64,000 nucleotides of DNA from Pseudarthrobacter sulfonivorans (GCF_001484605.1 NZ_CP013747.1:3782001-3846000); one strand, 5' to 3'; shown: positions 10,821-19,156, numbered from the stretch's first letter. Numbers and translations are program-made. Notes: generated from the letters alone by a model not told the origin.

Positions 10821-11906
10821 GTGTCTGCAAATCCGATTCGTGTTGCCATCGTTGGTGTGGGTAACTGCGCCGCCTCGCTCGTCCAGGGCGTGCAGTATTA
10901 CCGTGACGCCGATCCCCAGGCCACGATCCCGGGTCTGATGCACGTGGAGTTCGGCAAGTACCACGTCAACGATGTCCAGTTTGTTGCCGCTTTTGATGTT
11001 GACGGCAAGAAGGTGGGCGTGGACCTCGCCGACGCCATCCTGGCCAGCGAGAACAACACCATCAAGATCGCCGACGTGCCCCCCACCGGCGTGACCGTCC
11101 AGCGCGGCCACACCCTGGACGGGCTCGGCAAGTACTACCTCGAGACCATCGAACAGTCCGCCGAAGAGCCCGTTGACATCGTCGCCGCGCTCCGCGAATC
11201 CAAGGCCGACGTTATGGTCTGCTACCTCCCGGTTGGGTCCGAGGATGCAGCGCACTTCTACGCGCAGGCTGCCATCGACGCCGGCGTGGCGTTCGTCAAC
11301 GCCCTCCCCGTGTTCATCGCCGGCACCAAGGAATGGGCCGACAAGTTCACCGCCGCCGGCGTGCCGATCGTGGGCGACGACATCAAGAGCCAGATCGGTG
11401 CCACCATCACGCACCGGGTTATGGCCAAGCTCTTCGAAGACCGCGGCGTCACCCTGGACCGCACGTACCAGCTGAACGTCGGCGGCAACATGGACTTCAA
11501 GAACATGCTGGAGCGCGACCGCCTCGAGTCCAAGAAGATCTCCAAGACCCAGGCCGTGACCTCCAACGTTGAAGCCGACATTGCACCGCGCAACGTCCAC
11601 ATCGGCCCGTCCGACTACGTCCAGTGGCTCGACGACCGCAAATGGGCCTTCGTCCGCCTCGAAGGCCGCAACTTCGGCGATGCCCCCGTGTCGCTGGAAT
11701 ACAAGCTCGAAGTCTGGGACTCACCCAACTCCGCCGGCGTGATCATCGACGCCATCCGTGCCGCCAAGATCGGCCTGGACCGCGGCATCGGCGGCCCGCT
11801 GCTCTCCGCCTCCAGCTATTTCATGAAGTCCCCGCCGGAGCAGTTCAACGACGACCTCGCCCGTGAAAAGGTAGAGGCCTTCATCCGCGGCGACCTGGAG
11901 CGCTAA
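10821..11906 (+). CDS. ino1: myo-Inositol-1-phosphate (1L-myo-inositol-3-phosphate) synthase
   Basis: A 361-residue NAD-dependent enzyme converting glucose-6-phosphate to inositol-3-phosphate. The N terminus has the dinucleotide-binding motif [16 protein letters not shown]. The core [18 protein letters not shown] and [11 protein letters not shown] is diagnostic of this family, and the length matches actinobacterial Ino1. GTG at 10821 is preceded by AAGGAG at 10811-10816. The product feeds phosphatidylinositol and mycothiol synthesis; mshA, whose enzyme uses inositol-3-phosphate, lies 4 kb downstream on the other strand. The gene's own terminator is interrupted by the insertion element that follows. 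Confidence 0.97.
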   Translation: MSANPIRVAIVGVGNCAASLVQGVQYYRDADPQATIPGLMHVEFGKYHVNDVQFVAAFDVDGKKVGVDLADAILASENNTIKIADVPPTGVTVQRGHTLDGLGKYYLETIEQSAEEPVDIVAALRESKADVMVCYLPVGSEDAAHFYAQAAIDAGVAFVNALPVFIAGTKEWADKFTAAGVPIVGDDIKSQIGATITHRVMAKLFEDRGVTLDRTYQLNVGGNMDFKNMLERDRLESKKISKTQAVTSNVEADIAPRNVHIGPSDYVQWLDDRKWAFVRLEGRNFGDAPVSLEYKLEVWDSPNSAGVIIDAIRAAKIGLDRGIGGPLLSASSYFMKSPPEQFNDDLAREKVEAFIRGDLER

Positions 11907-11943
11907 CCAAGCTCCACCCCGTATTGCGGACGCTCCCTCACCT

Positions 11944-11968
11944 TGAACTGCTCCCCGGAAGTTGGACT
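11944..11968 (+). repeat. Left terminal inverted repeat of the IS
   Basis: Twenty-five bases beginning TGAACTGCTCCCCGGAAG. They match the reverse complement of the right end with one mismatch (C versus G at position 8). Confidence 0.92.
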
Positions 11969-12003
11969 GAGAAATTCAGTTCCGACTTCCGGGGAGCAGT
12001 TTT
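11947..12003 (+). promoter_or_regulatory. Left-end hairpin of the IS that covers the transposase ribosome-binding site
   Basis: ACTGCTCCCCGGAAGT (11947-11962) pairs perfectly with ACTTCCGGGGAGCAGT (11985-12000). The intervening 22 bases extend the stem by several pairs (GGACTGA with TCAGTTC, one G-U) around a GAAAT loop. The right arm contains GGGGAG (11991-11996), the likely ribosome-binding site for the ATG at 12004, and is followed by TTTT. Read-through RNA from ino1 would fold this stem, hiding the site and possibly terminating. Structure is seen; function is inferred. Confidence 0.75.
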
Positions 12004-12489
12004 ATGCATGCACGTAGTTCATTGTCTGAGGCGCAGCGCGAGGCGGCTGTAGCGTTGTTTGAGAAGGGTGTGGGGTATGGGTCGGCGGCTCGGTCGCTCG
12101 ATGCGGCTCGTGTGCCGGTTAGGGCCCTGTATGGGCGGTGGAGGATTCATGGGCAAGGAGTGCTGGTGAGCAGGCCGGCGAAGTCGTACTCGTTTGAGTT
12201 TAAGCGCGCTCTGGTGGAGCGGTTCCTCGCGGGTGAGTCCGGCCCGGCTCTGGCAGTGGAGGCGGGTTTGGCCTCGCGTGAGCTGCTGCAGAAGTGGGTC
12301 CGGGCGTATCGGCTGGACGGTGAGGACGGGTTGCGGCCAAAGCCCAAAGGCAGACCGCGGAAACCCGATTCCCCGCCACCCGCGGAGCTGCCCGAGCTTG
12401 AGCGGTTGCGGCGGGAGAACGAGCGGCTGCGCGCTGAGGTGGCGTACCTGGGAAAACTGCGGGCCTTGAGGGAACAGGGACGTCGGTAA
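12004..12489 (+). CDS. IS3-family transposase OrfA
   Basis: A 161-residue DNA-binding subunit. Two helix-turn-helix segments are visible (about residues 6-45 and 58-100), the second followed by YRLDGEDGLRPKPKGRPRK. A leucine-zipper-like coiled coil, LPELERLRRENERLRAEV, lies near residues 128-146. This layout is typical of IS150-type OrfA, which binds the element's ends and multimerises. The ATG follows GGGGAG at 11991-11996, inside the left-end hairpin. Near its 3' end lies a slippery heptamer for -1 frameshifting into orfB. Confidence 0.92.
   Translation: MHARSSLSEAQREAAVALFEKGVGYGSAARSLDAARVPVRALYGRWRIHGQGVLVSRPAKSYSFEFKRALVERFLAGESGPALAVEAGLASRELLQKWVRAYRLDGEDGLRPKPKGRPRKPDSPPPAELPELERLRRENERLRAEVAYLGKLRALREQGRR
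12355..12456 (+). other. Programmed -1 frameshift region; slippery heptamer GGGAAAA at 12450-12456
   Basis: In the orfA frame the heptamer reads G GGA AAA, the X XXY YYZ arrangement used for tandem -1 slippage. The -1 frame is open from here through orfB and has no ATG or GTG before the integrase domain, so a fused OrfAB transposase is expected. The bases upstream encode the coiled coil; no stimulatory structure was established. Confidence 0.65.
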
Positions 12490-12539
12490 AGGTTCAAGCC
12501 GTCGTTTCCCTCAAGGCTGACTATCCGCTTGGTGTCCTG

Positions 12540-13340
12540 TTGGACGTCGCCGGGCTGGCCAGATCCACGTTCTTCTATCACCAGGCCCGGATCCAGGGGC
12601 CCGACCCGCAAGAGAAGCTCAAAGCGGCGGTCACGGAGATCTTCGAGACGAACCATGGCCGGTACGGGCACCGGCGGGTCCATACGGAGCTGGTCAAGCA
12701 AGGATGGACGGTCGCGAAGAAGACCGTGCTGAAGCTGATGCAGGCACTCGGACTGGCCTGCAAGGTCCGGCGCAGGAAGCGCTACAACTCCTACCGGGGC
12801 GAACAGGGCGCGGTAGCGCCCAACGTGCTGAACCGGGAGTTCGAGGCTGATGCACCGAACCAGAAGTGGGTTACCGATGTGACGGAGTTCAGCGTCGGCG
12901 ACCGGAAGCTTTACCTTTCACCGGTCATGGACCTCTTCGACCGGCAGATCATTTCTTACTCTCTGGGCTTGTCGCCGAACCTGGCGCTCACCAACGATTC
13001 CCTGCGTGAGGCCCTGACCTGCCTGCAGCCCGGTCAGCAGCCGCTGGTGCACTCGGACCAGGGTTTCCAGTACCGCCACGCGTCCTGGCGCACCCTCATC
13101 GAGGGCGCCGGCGGGGTGCAATCAATGTCCCGCAAGGGCAATTGCTACGACAACGCCGTCATGGAGAACTTCTTCGGTCACCTCAAGGAAGAACTCTTCC
13201 ACCGCGTCCGATTCCTCAACACCGACGCACTGGCAGCTGCAATCGAGGAATACATCCACTGGTACAACACCAAAAGAATCTCAACAAAGCTCAAGGGCCT
13301 AAGCCCGGTGCAATACCGTGCCCAGGCCCTTGCAGCTTAG
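12540..13340 (+). CDS. IS3-family transposase OrfB (DDE integrase), expressed mainly as OrfAB
   Basis: The -1 frame encodes an HTH_21-like region (ARSTFFYHQAR), then HGRYGHRRVHTEL, then an rve integrase core. The catalytic triad is visible: the first Asp in NQKWVTDVTEF, the second in LVHSDQGFQYRH and the Glu in NCYDNAVMENFFGHLKEEL. The in-frame TTG at 12540 is the first possible start but has no good ribosome-binding site. The frame is open back past 12450, supporting production by frameshifting. No inactivating change is seen. Confidence 0.92.
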   Translation: MDVAGLARSTFFYHQARIQGPDPQEKLKAAVTEIFETNHGRYGHRRVHTELVKQGWTVAKKTVLKLMQALGLACKVRRRKRYNSYRGEQGAVAPNVLNREFEADAPNQKWVTDVTEFSVGDRKLYLSPVMDLFDRQIISYSLGLSPNLALTNDSLREALTCLQPGQQPLVHSDQGFQYRHASWRTLIEGAGGVQSMSRKGNCYDNAVMENFFGHLKEELFHRVRFLNTDALAAAIEEYIHWYNTKRISTKLKGLSPVQYRAQALAA

Positions 13341-13354
13341 GATCCTATTTGGCC

Positions 13355-13379
13355 AGTCCAACTTCCGGGGACCAGTTCA
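13355..13379 (-). repeat. Right terminal inverted repeat of the IS
   Basis: The 25 bases end in CCAGTTCA and mirror the left repeat with one mismatch. They are followed by CCT, the duplicated target. Confidence 0.92.
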
Positions 13380-13474
13380 CCTGCGTGGTGGGGGAGCGTT
13401 TTGCATGGGTGCCCCCGGCGTTCCCGGCGCTACACTGAGCCGAGACCGGACTGGTCGCTGAATTGGGGAGCAGC

Positions 13475-13993
13475 ATGAAGTGGTGGCTCAAATTTGTCAT
13501 CGGGGTGGTGTCGGTCCTGGTCATCCTCGGTGCCGCTATTGCCGGGTTTCTTGCCCTGGACTACAACAAAAGCGCGGCCGCAGCCCCCCGAGTCAGGGCA
13601 GCCGCGGACCAGTTCATCGTCGCAGACGGGTGGACGCTGACGACGGAGAACATCAAGGAACCGGGAGCGTATTGCGTCGCGGTCCGCTGCCCGGGCATCC
13701 AAAGGATCTGGGAGCGTTACGATGCTCCGAAGGCTGAATCAGTTATTCGGATGATCACGGACTCCGGCTATCTTCTGAAGTTATCCGAGTGCCTCGACTA
13801 TTCGGTCGACGAACAGAGCCCCGTCGAAAACGGCATCCAGAACTATGGATGCCAGACCACGCCGGTTAGGGACTTTCGGACACAGGTCTATGTTTCCATC
13901 GGCCGCGATTGGAACGCTCCACCCGGGTCAGCGGAGCCGGAGTATGTGTATCGGATGGTTCTGCTGGTCAGCAGAGTCAGCTCTACCGACTGA
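13475..13993 (+). CDS. Hypothetical membrane-anchored protein
   Basis: A 172-residue protein that I do not recognise. A single hydrophobic segment (about residues 4-30, WLKFVIGVVSVLVILGAAIAGFLAL) should anchor it with the rest outside the cell. The outer part has four cysteines (in YCVAVRCPG, ECLDYS and YGCQTT), suggesting two disulfides. ATG at 13475 follows GGGGAG at 13465-13470; a TTG four codons upstream is possible. A -10-like TACACT lies at 13431-13436. The gene sits just beyond the IS, converges on fhs and appears monocistronic. Confidence 0.75.
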   Translation: MKWWLKFVIGVVSVLVILGAAIAGFLALDYNKSAAAAPRVRAAADQFIVADGWTLTTENIKEPGAYCVAVRCPGIQRIWERYDAPKAESVIRMITDSGYLLKLSECLDYSVDEQSPVENGIQNYGCQTTPVRDFRTQVYVSIGRDWNAPPGSAEPEYVYRMVLLVSRVSSTD

Positions 13994-14025
13994 GCTGCGA
14001 CCCGGGACGCCTGGTTAGGGATAGG

Positions 14026-15708
14026 TCAGGAGAGGCCTACCGGGTTGCCGGCGTCGTCCACGTCCATGCGCATTGCGGCGGGGGCGGCGGGGAGGCCCGG
14101 CATCGTCATGACGGCGCCGGTCAGGGCCACGATGAAACCCGCGCCGGTCTTCGGGATAAGGTCGCGGACGTGCACAGTGAAGCCTTTGGGAGCCCCCAGC
14201 CGGGAGGCATCATCCGTAAAGGAGTACTGGGTCTTGGCCATGCAGACGGGAAGCCCTGACCAGCCGTTCTTTTCGATCTCGGCCAGGCGCTTCAGGGCGG
14301 GGACGGAGAATTCCACACCGTCGGCGCCGTAGATCTCCTGCGCTATGGTCCGGATTTTCTCCTCCACTGGCAGGTCCAAGGGATACAGATGGTGGAAGCT
14401 GTTCGGCGCAGCAACCGCGGACGCTACCTTCGCGGCCAGCTCGTCTCCGCCGTCTCCGCCGCCGCCCCGGCCCCAGACGTCCGCCACGGCGGCCTGGACC
14501 CCCTCCGCCGCACACCATTCCAGCAGCCAGTCCAATTCCTCCTCGGTGTCGGACGAAAACCTGTTGATGGCCACGACCGGAGCCACCCCGAACTTCTCCA
14601 CGTTGTGTAGGTGCCGCCGGAGATTCGCGACGCCGGCCTGCAGTGCCTCGAGGTCGGGTTCCGTCAGCCGGTCCTTGGGCACGCCGCCGTGCATCTTGAG
14701 CGCACGGACGGTGGCCACAACCACAACGGCGGACGGCGCCACGTCCGCGATCCGTGCCTTGATGTCCATGTACTTTTCGGCGCCGAGGTCGGCGCCGAAG
14801 CCGGCCTCGGTGACCACGATGTCCGCGAGCCGCCGGGCCGTCTGGGTGGCGATCAGCGAATTGCAGCCGTGCGCGATGTTGGCGAACGGCCCGCCGTGGA
14901 CCAGCGCGGGCGTGCCGGCGATGGTCTGCACCAGGTTGGGCTTGATGGCTTCCTTCAGGAGCAGGGTCAGGGCACCCTGGACGCCGAGGTCCGCCACGGT
15001 GACCGGATCCCGCGAGTACGTGTAGCCGAACGTGATCCTGCCCAGGCGCTCGCGGAGGTCAGCCAGGCTGGTGGCCAGGCAGAAAACCGCCATGATCTCC
15101 GAGGCCACCGTGATGTCGAAGCCGTCCTGCCGGGGGACACCCTGGGTGGGCCCGCCGAGGCCGATGATCACCTCGCGGAGCGACCTGTCATTCATGTCCA
15201 GGACCCGTTTGAACGTCATCCTCCGGGGGTCGATGTTCAGCTCGTTGCCCTGGTAGATGTGGTTGTCCACGAGCGCCATCAGGGCATTGTTCGCAGACGT
15301 CACAGCATGGAAATCACCGGTGAAGTGCAGGTTGATCTCGTCCATCGGCAGCACCTGGGAGTAGCCGCCCCCGGTAGCCCCGCCTTTCATCCCCAGGATG
15401 GGGCCCAGCGACGGTTCACGCAGCGCGATCATCACCTTGTGCCCGGCCCGGGCCAGCGAATCGGCCAGACCCACCGTGGTGGTGGACTTCCCCTCACCGG
15501 CGGGCGTGGGCGACATCGCCGAGACCAGCACTACCTTCCCGGCGGGCTCCGGCGCCGCCAGGAGGGAAGGATCTACCTTCGCCTTGTACCGCCCGTAGAG
15601 TTCCAGCGCGGCGGCGTTGATGCCGGCGGCAGCCGCAATCTCCTCGATGGGCCTCATGGTGGCCTGCCGTGCGATCTCGAGGTCACTGAGGGAATTCCGT
15701 TCAGACAT
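14026..15708 (-). CDS. fhs: Formate--tetrahydrofolate ligase
   Basis: A 560-residue ATP-dependent enzyme forming 10-formyltetrahydrofolate from formate and THF, the entry of one-carbon units for purine and fMet synthesis. The P-loop [16 protein letters not shown] is near residue 70. Other family-typical stretches are [16 protein letters not shown] and [10 protein letters not shown]. Full length. ATG is preceded on its strand by AAGGA with a 5-base spacer. The mshA stop is 54 bases upstream on the same strand, so the two may be co-transcribed. Confidence 0.97.
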   Translation of the reverse strand: MSERNSLSDLEIARQATMRPIEEIAAAAGINAAALELYGRYKAKVDPSLLAAPEPAGKVVLVSAMSPTPAGEGKSTTTVGLADSLARAGHKVMIALREPSLGPILGMKGGATGGGYSQVLPMDEINLHFTGDFHAVTSANNALMALVDNHIYQGNELNIDPRRMTFKRVLDMNDRSLREVIIGLGGPTQGVPRQDGFDITVASEIMAVFCLATSLADLRERLGRITFGYTYSRDPVTVADLGVQGALTLLLKEAIKPNLVQTIAGTPALVHGGPFANIAHGCNSLIATQTARRLADIVVTEAGFGADLGAEKYMDIKARIADVAPSAVVVVATVRALKMHGGVPKDRLTEPDLEALQAGVANLRRHLHNVEKFGVAPVVAINRFSSDTEEELDWLLEWCAAEGVQAAVADVWGRGGGGDGGDELAAKVASAVAAPNSFHHLYPLDLPVEEKIRTIAQEIYGADGVEFSVPALKRLAEIEKNGWSGLPVCMAKTQYSFTDDASRLGAPKGFTVHVRDLIPKTGAGFIVALTGAVMTMPGLPAAPAAMRMDVDDAGNPVGLS

Positions 15709-15762
15709 CCTTGTCCTTTGGTTGGGGGCCGGGTACTAAAGGCCGACGGCGGCTGCCCGTCG

Positions 15763-17028
15763 CTAAGGTGCCGGCACCGCCGGGATCAGCCGGCTGGCCA
15801 GCTGTTGTTCGACGGCGGCGTGGTACGTTTCCAGCGTGATGGCGGCAGTGCGGTTCCACCCCAGGTTCTCCGCCCGGATGGCCGCGGCCCGCCCCATATC
15901 GGCACGGGTGTCCGGATCGTCGTACATCGCTTCGAGCGCGTCCGCCCAGTCCTTGGCATGGTGCCCGTCCACCAGCAGCCCGGTCCGGCCATGGCAGATG
16001 GCGCGGGACAGCCCGCCCACCCGGGTGCCCACCACGGGCGTCCCGCAGGCCTGCGCTTCGATGGCCACCAGCCCGAACGATTCGCTGTAGGAAGGCATCA
16101 CCACAACGTCGGCCGCCCGGAACCAGGACGCCAGGTCAGCCGCGCTGACCGGGGGAAGGTGCGTGACGACGTCGTCCATCCCAGACTCAGCGATGAGGTG
16201 CCGGAGGTTGAAGTCCTTGTTTCCGCTGAGGGCACCCAGGATGGTGAGCCGGAGATCGATCTCGGGCCGCCGGGCGCGCAGCAGGGCCGCGGCCTTGAGA
16301 AGGACCTGCGGGCCCTTCAGCCGCTGGATGCGGCCGGCGAAGACCAGGTGGAATGTCTCCGGCGAAACACCCCGTTCGGCCCGGGAACGCGCGCGGAAGG
16401 CGGGAGTGAAGGTGCTGAGGTCCACGCCCGGCGGTGCGACGTCGATCCGGTCGTAATCGGCATCGTAGTGGGACACCAGCTCTTCGGCTTCGGCGGTGGT
16501 GTTGGCGATCAGGCGGGCGGCGCCGTCGACGATCCGGTGCTCGCCCTCTTCGCGCCGCCGCGGCTCGGGCTGTTCGCCTGACTCCAGCAGGAGGTTTTTG
16601 ACTTTTGCCATGGTGTGCATGGTGTGGACCAGCGGCACACCCCAGAGCTCCGAGAGCTCCAGGCCGGCGATCCCGGACACCCAATAGTGCGAATGGATGA
16701 CGTCGTAGCGGCCGTGCGGCTGGCGCTGGCGGATCTGCTCGATCTCGGCCACCATATGGTGCAGCAGCCCCGGCAGTTCTTCCTTGGGGATCTTCCGCGG
16801 CGGCCCGGCCAGCACGTTGTGGACGCACACACCGGGGTCCGGATGTTCGACGGCGGCCTGCTTGGCTGACGTGGAGCGCGTGAAGATCTCCACCTCTACG
16901 CCGGTCTCGGCGAGCGCGGAGGCCAGTTCCCGGATGTAGACGTTCATGCCGCCGGCGTCGCCGGAGCCTGGCTGCTCCATCGGGGAGGTGTGGAGGGAGA
17001 GTAACGCGACCCTGCGGATCAATGTCAT
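15763..17028 (-). CDS. mshA: D-inositol-3-phosphate glycosyltransferase MshA
   Basis: A 421-residue GT4-family, GT-B-fold enzyme that joins GlcNAc from UDP-GlcNAc to inositol-3-phosphate, the first committed step of mycothiol synthesis. The N terminus LSLHTSPMEQPGSGDAGGMN is the MshA hallmark. The C-terminal domain holds the E-x7-E motif ESFGLVAIE and GTPVVGTRVGG. ATG at 17028 follows GGAGGA on its strand with a 6-base spacer; the frame stays open further upstream without such a site. ino1, supplying the acceptor, is in the same window. Confidence 0.94.
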   Translation of the reverse strand: MTLIRRVALLSLHTSPMEQPGSGDAGGMNVYIRELASALAETGVEVEIFTRSTSAKQAAVEHPDPGVCVHNVLAGPPRKIPKEELPGLLHHMVAEIEQIRQRQPHGRYDVIHSHYWVSGIAGLELSELWGVPLVHTMHTMAKVKNLLLESGEQPEPRRREEGEHRIVDGAARLIANTTAEAEELVSHYDADYDRIDVAPPGVDLSTFTPAFRARSRAERGVSPETFHLVFAGRIQRLKGPQVLLKAAALLRARRPEIDLRLTILGALSGNKDFNLRHLIAESGMDDVVTHLPPVSAADLASWFRAADVVVMPSYSESFGLVAIEAQACGTPVVGTRVGGLSRAICHGRTGLLVDGHHAKDWADALEAMYDDPDTRADMGRAAAIRAENLGWNRTAAITLETYHAAVEQQLASRLIPAVPAP

Positions 17029-17133
17029 GGCTTCTCCTCCCACCGCTGGCGCGGCGTGGGCCCCGCTGTTGCCCACTCGGTAAAACACTACTCCAGCCGC
17101 TCCCGGGCGGCCTCCCCGCACGTGGCCGGCTGC

Positions 17134-17139
17134 TAACGT
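17134..17139 (+). promoter_or_regulatory. -10 box (TAACGT) for a leaderless GNAT transcript
   Basis: TAACGT lies seven bases before the GTG at 17147, the spacing expected when transcription starts on the start codon. No ribosome-binding site is present. Confidence 0.5.
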
Positions 17140-17146
17140 GGCGCGG

Positions 17147-17671
17147 GTGAATGCAGCCACAACACCGCACAGTTCCGCAGAATATTCGATCCGCCCCGCC
17201 ACGGACGCCGACTGGCCCGGCATGTGGGCCGTATTGGAGCCAGTCATCCGGTCGGGCGAGACGTTCACCTGGGACCGGGACACAACTGAGGCCGACGCCC
17301 GGGCCCGCTGGTTCAAGGATGCCCCCGGCCAGGCGTTTGTGGCCGTGACGGCCGACGGCGGCGTGATGGGCACGGGCGAGCTGCATCCCAACCAGGGCGG
17401 CGCGGGCAGCCACGTGGCCAACGCCGGCTACATGGTCCACAGCGGCCACGGCGGCAAAGGCGTGGCACGGGCTTTGTGCGCCTACTCCCTGGAGGCGGCC
17501 CGGGACGCGGGCTTCCGGGCCATGCAGTTCAACGCCGTGGTGGAAAGCAATGTCCGCGCGGTGGCCGCATGGCAGGCAATGGGCTTCGAAATCCTCGCCA
17601 CCATTCCCGAGGCGTTCAAGCACCCGACGCTAGGATACGTGGGCCTGCACGTGATGTACCGGAAGCTCTAG
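17147..17671 (+). CDS. GNAT-family N-acetyltransferase
   Basis: A 174-residue acetyl-CoA-dependent acetyltransferase. It begins IRPATDADWPGMWAVLEPV and contains GYMVHSGHGGKGVARALCAYSLE, whose GxGxG/A loop binds CoA, followed by MQFNAVVESNVRAVAAWQAMGFE. The substrate is unknown; phosphinothricin-type acetyltransferases are the nearest well-known relatives by motif. I prefer GTG at 17147 because a TANNNT box sits seven bases upstream; GTG at 17138 is the alternative. Divergent from mshA. It ends tail to tail with the GH4 gene, sharing the palindrome CTAG as both stop codons. Confidence 0.85.
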   Translation: MNAATTPHSSAEYSIRPATDADWPGMWAVLEPVIRSGETFTWDRDTTEADARARWFKDAPGQAFVAVTADGGVMGTGELHPNQGGAGSHVANAGYMVHSGHGGKGVARALCAYSLEAARDAGFRAMQFNAVVESNVRAVAAWQAMGFEILATIPEAFKHPTLGYVGLHVMYRKL

Positions 17672-19086
17672 CCGCGCCAAAGCCCCAGCAGCGAAGGGAA
17701 CTCGCGCTCGTAGCCGGCCAGCAGCTTGGCGCCGAGGGCAGGGGAGTCCACCAGGGGATGCCGGCCGAAAGCGTCGACGGCGGCCGCCCGGTCGCCGTGC
17801 GTCGCTGCCCGGACGGTGAGCCGCTCAACGTCTTTGACGCGCCGGAGGAGGGTGAGTTGCTCCGCTCCCGGAGCTGACTGCGGAAGCGGCACCGCGCCGT
17901 CGGGCGTTACGGTGCAGGGGATCTCGACGACGGCGTCCGCCGGCAGTCCCGGAATGGCCGGTTCCGGGGCGGTGCTGGCGGGGGCGGTCGCTCCGCCAGG
18001 ATCGGACGGAAGCGTGTTGGGCGTGTTGAGGATGAGCTGGGCGTCGCCTGCCCCCGCCAACGCGCGCATAACGGCCAGGGCGACGCGTTCGTAGCCGCCG
18101 CCGGCGAGGTCGTCCTCGTCGCGCTGCTCGCCGTGGGTCCGCGCCTCGGCGAGGTAGCCTTCCTCCCGCGAGCGCCGGGCCGCGTCCCACAGTGTGAAGG
18201 CATCCGCCCCGGCAGAGGTGAGCCGCGGATACAGCTCAGCCTGCTGGTGGTGGATTGATTCCCCGCGGGTCTGGGCCATGGCGCGCATGGCCTCCGCGGC
18301 GCTGTCCCGCTGGTAGTAGTAATAGAGGTATTCGTTGGGCAGGGCGCCAAGGTTTTTGAGGAACGGCTGCGGGAAGAGCCGGCCTTCCTCGAAGGTAGTG
18401 AGGGCAGCGGCGTCTGTCAGCAGTGCGGGCAGCAGATCCTGGCCGCCGGCCTCCAGCCGGTAGAGCCAGCCCAGATGGTTCAGACCGTAGTAGCCCACTC
18501 CGTCGAGCGTTCCGTCCGGCAGCGGCAGGCCGGCGGCGCGGGCCGCCCGGTGCACCAGCCCGCCCGCGGAATCGCAGATCCCGATGACCTTCCGGCCGAG
18601 GACGGGCAGCAGGGCTTCGGTGACCATGCCGGCCGGGTTGGTGAAGTTGATCAGCCAGGCGTCCGGGCAGAACTCCTTCATCTTCCGCGCCAGATGCAGC
18701 ATCTCGGGGATGGTGCGCAGCGCGTAGGAGATGCCGCCCGCGCCGGTGGTCTCCTGGCCGAGCAGGCCAAGGTCCTGGGCCACGCGTTCGTCCTTGATCC
18801 GGCCGGCTGTGCCGCCGGGACGGATGGCCGCGAACACCAGGTCTGTACCCGCCAGGGCCTCCGGCAGGGACGTGGTGGTGCGCACGGCGGGCGGCTGGGC
18901 ACCTGCCTGAGCACCGCCGTCGGATTCGGGCATGGCGCGCAGCACCGCGCTGATGGCGGTGAGGCGGGCGGGGTCGACGTCGAACAGCACCAGTTCGTTG
19001 ACCAGCCCCGCAAACGCGCCGGACGCCAGAGCCCGGTAGACAAGCGGCACACGGAATCCGCCGCCGCCGGCAATCATAAGCCGCAT
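17668..19086 (-). CDS. Family 4 glycosidase, 6-phospho-beta-glucosidase type
   Basis: A 472-residue NAD- and metal-dependent GH4 enzyme, which cleaves phosphorylated disaccharides by a redox mechanism. The N-terminal MRLMIAGGGGFRVPLVYRAL binds NAD. Family stretches include INFTNPAGMVTEALL, the metal-site cysteine in GICDSAGG and the histidine in GLNHLGWL. Substrate specificity cannot be read from the sequence. TAGACT on the coding strand lies seven bases before the ATG, suggesting a leaderless transcript. It diverges from a PfkB sugar kinase, so the two may serve one sugar pathway. Confidence 0.9.
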   Translation of the reverse strand: MRLMIAGGGGFRVPLVYRALASGAFAGLVNELVLFDVDPARLTAISAVLRAMPESDGGAQAGAQPPAVRTTTSLPEALAGTDLVFAAIRPGGTAGRIKDERVAQDLGLLGQETTGAGGISYALRTIPEMLHLARKMKEFCPDAWLINFTNPAGMVTEALLPVLGRKVIGICDSAGGLVHRAARAAGLPLPDGTLDGVGYYGLNHLGWLYRLEAGGQDLLPALLTDAAALTTFEEGRLFPQPFLKNLGALPNEYLYYYYQRDSAAEAMRAMAQTRGESIHHQQAELYPRLTSAGADAFTLWDAARRSREEGYLAEARTHGEQRDEDDLAGGGYERVALAVMRALAGAGDAQLILNTPNTLPSDPGGATAPASTAPEPAIPGLPADAVVEIPCTVTPDGAVPLPQSAPGAEQLTLLRRVKDVERLTVRAATHGDRAAAVDAFGRHPLVDSPALGAKLLAGYEREFPSLLGLWRG

Positions 19087-19093
19087 AGTCAGC

Positions 19094-19099
19094 AGTCTA
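19094..19099 (-). promoter_or_regulatory. -10 box (TAGACT) for the leaderless GH4 gene
   Basis: Read on the minus strand, TAGACT ends seven bases before the ATG at 19086. No ribosome-binding site is present. It faces a matching divergent box at 19144. Confidence 0.55.
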
Positions 19100-19143
19100 G
19101 GGGGCCGCCGGGCGCGCCCCTACCGTGGGGCCGCGGCAGGGCG

Positions 19144-19149
19144 TAGTCT
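19144..19149 (+). promoter_or_regulatory. -10 box (TAGTCT) for the leaderless PfkB kinase gene
   Basis: TAGTCT ends seven bases before the ATG at 19157. The divergent GH4 box is 45 bases away, so the two promoters probably overlap in their -35 regions. Confidence 0.55.
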
Positions 19150-19156
19150 GCCGGAC

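Larger units (their letters stand above)
11944..13379 (+). mobile_element. Complete IS3-family (IS150-like) insertion sequence
   Basis: A 1436-bp element with TG...CA ends, 25-bp terminal inverted repeats (one mismatch) and a 3-bp target duplication, CCT, at 11941-11943 and 13380-13382. It carries orfA (two helix-turn-helix domains and a leucine zipper) and orfB (DDE integrase) in the -1 frame with a slippery heptamer between them. All parts look intact, so it may be active. It is oriented like ino1. The IS150 subgroup call comes from the double-HTH OrfA and is inference. Confidence 0.93.
11930..13402 (+). terminator. ino1 intrinsic terminator split by the insertion sequence
   Basis: Left arm ACGCTCCCTCACC (11930-11942) and right arm GGTGGGGGAGCGT (13387-13399) are complementary over 13 pairs, with one G-U, and the right arm runs into TTTT. 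Removing the IS and one copy of the duplicated CCT restores a hairpin with a 5-base TGCGT loop. The two halves now lie 1.4 kb apart, so the terminator should not work. Arms, duplication and T run are all visible in the sequence. Confidence 0.85.

Noticed and set aside
12480-12540. Independent start for IS orfB
   Set aside because: No ATG or GTG lies in the -1 frame before the integrase, and TTG 12540 lacks a ribosome-binding site. Frameshifting is preferred.
14611-16581. 656-residue open frame on the plus strand across fhs and mshA
   Set aside because: It spans two clear minus-strand genes and the gap between them, and its product is Gly/Arg/His-rich without family signals.
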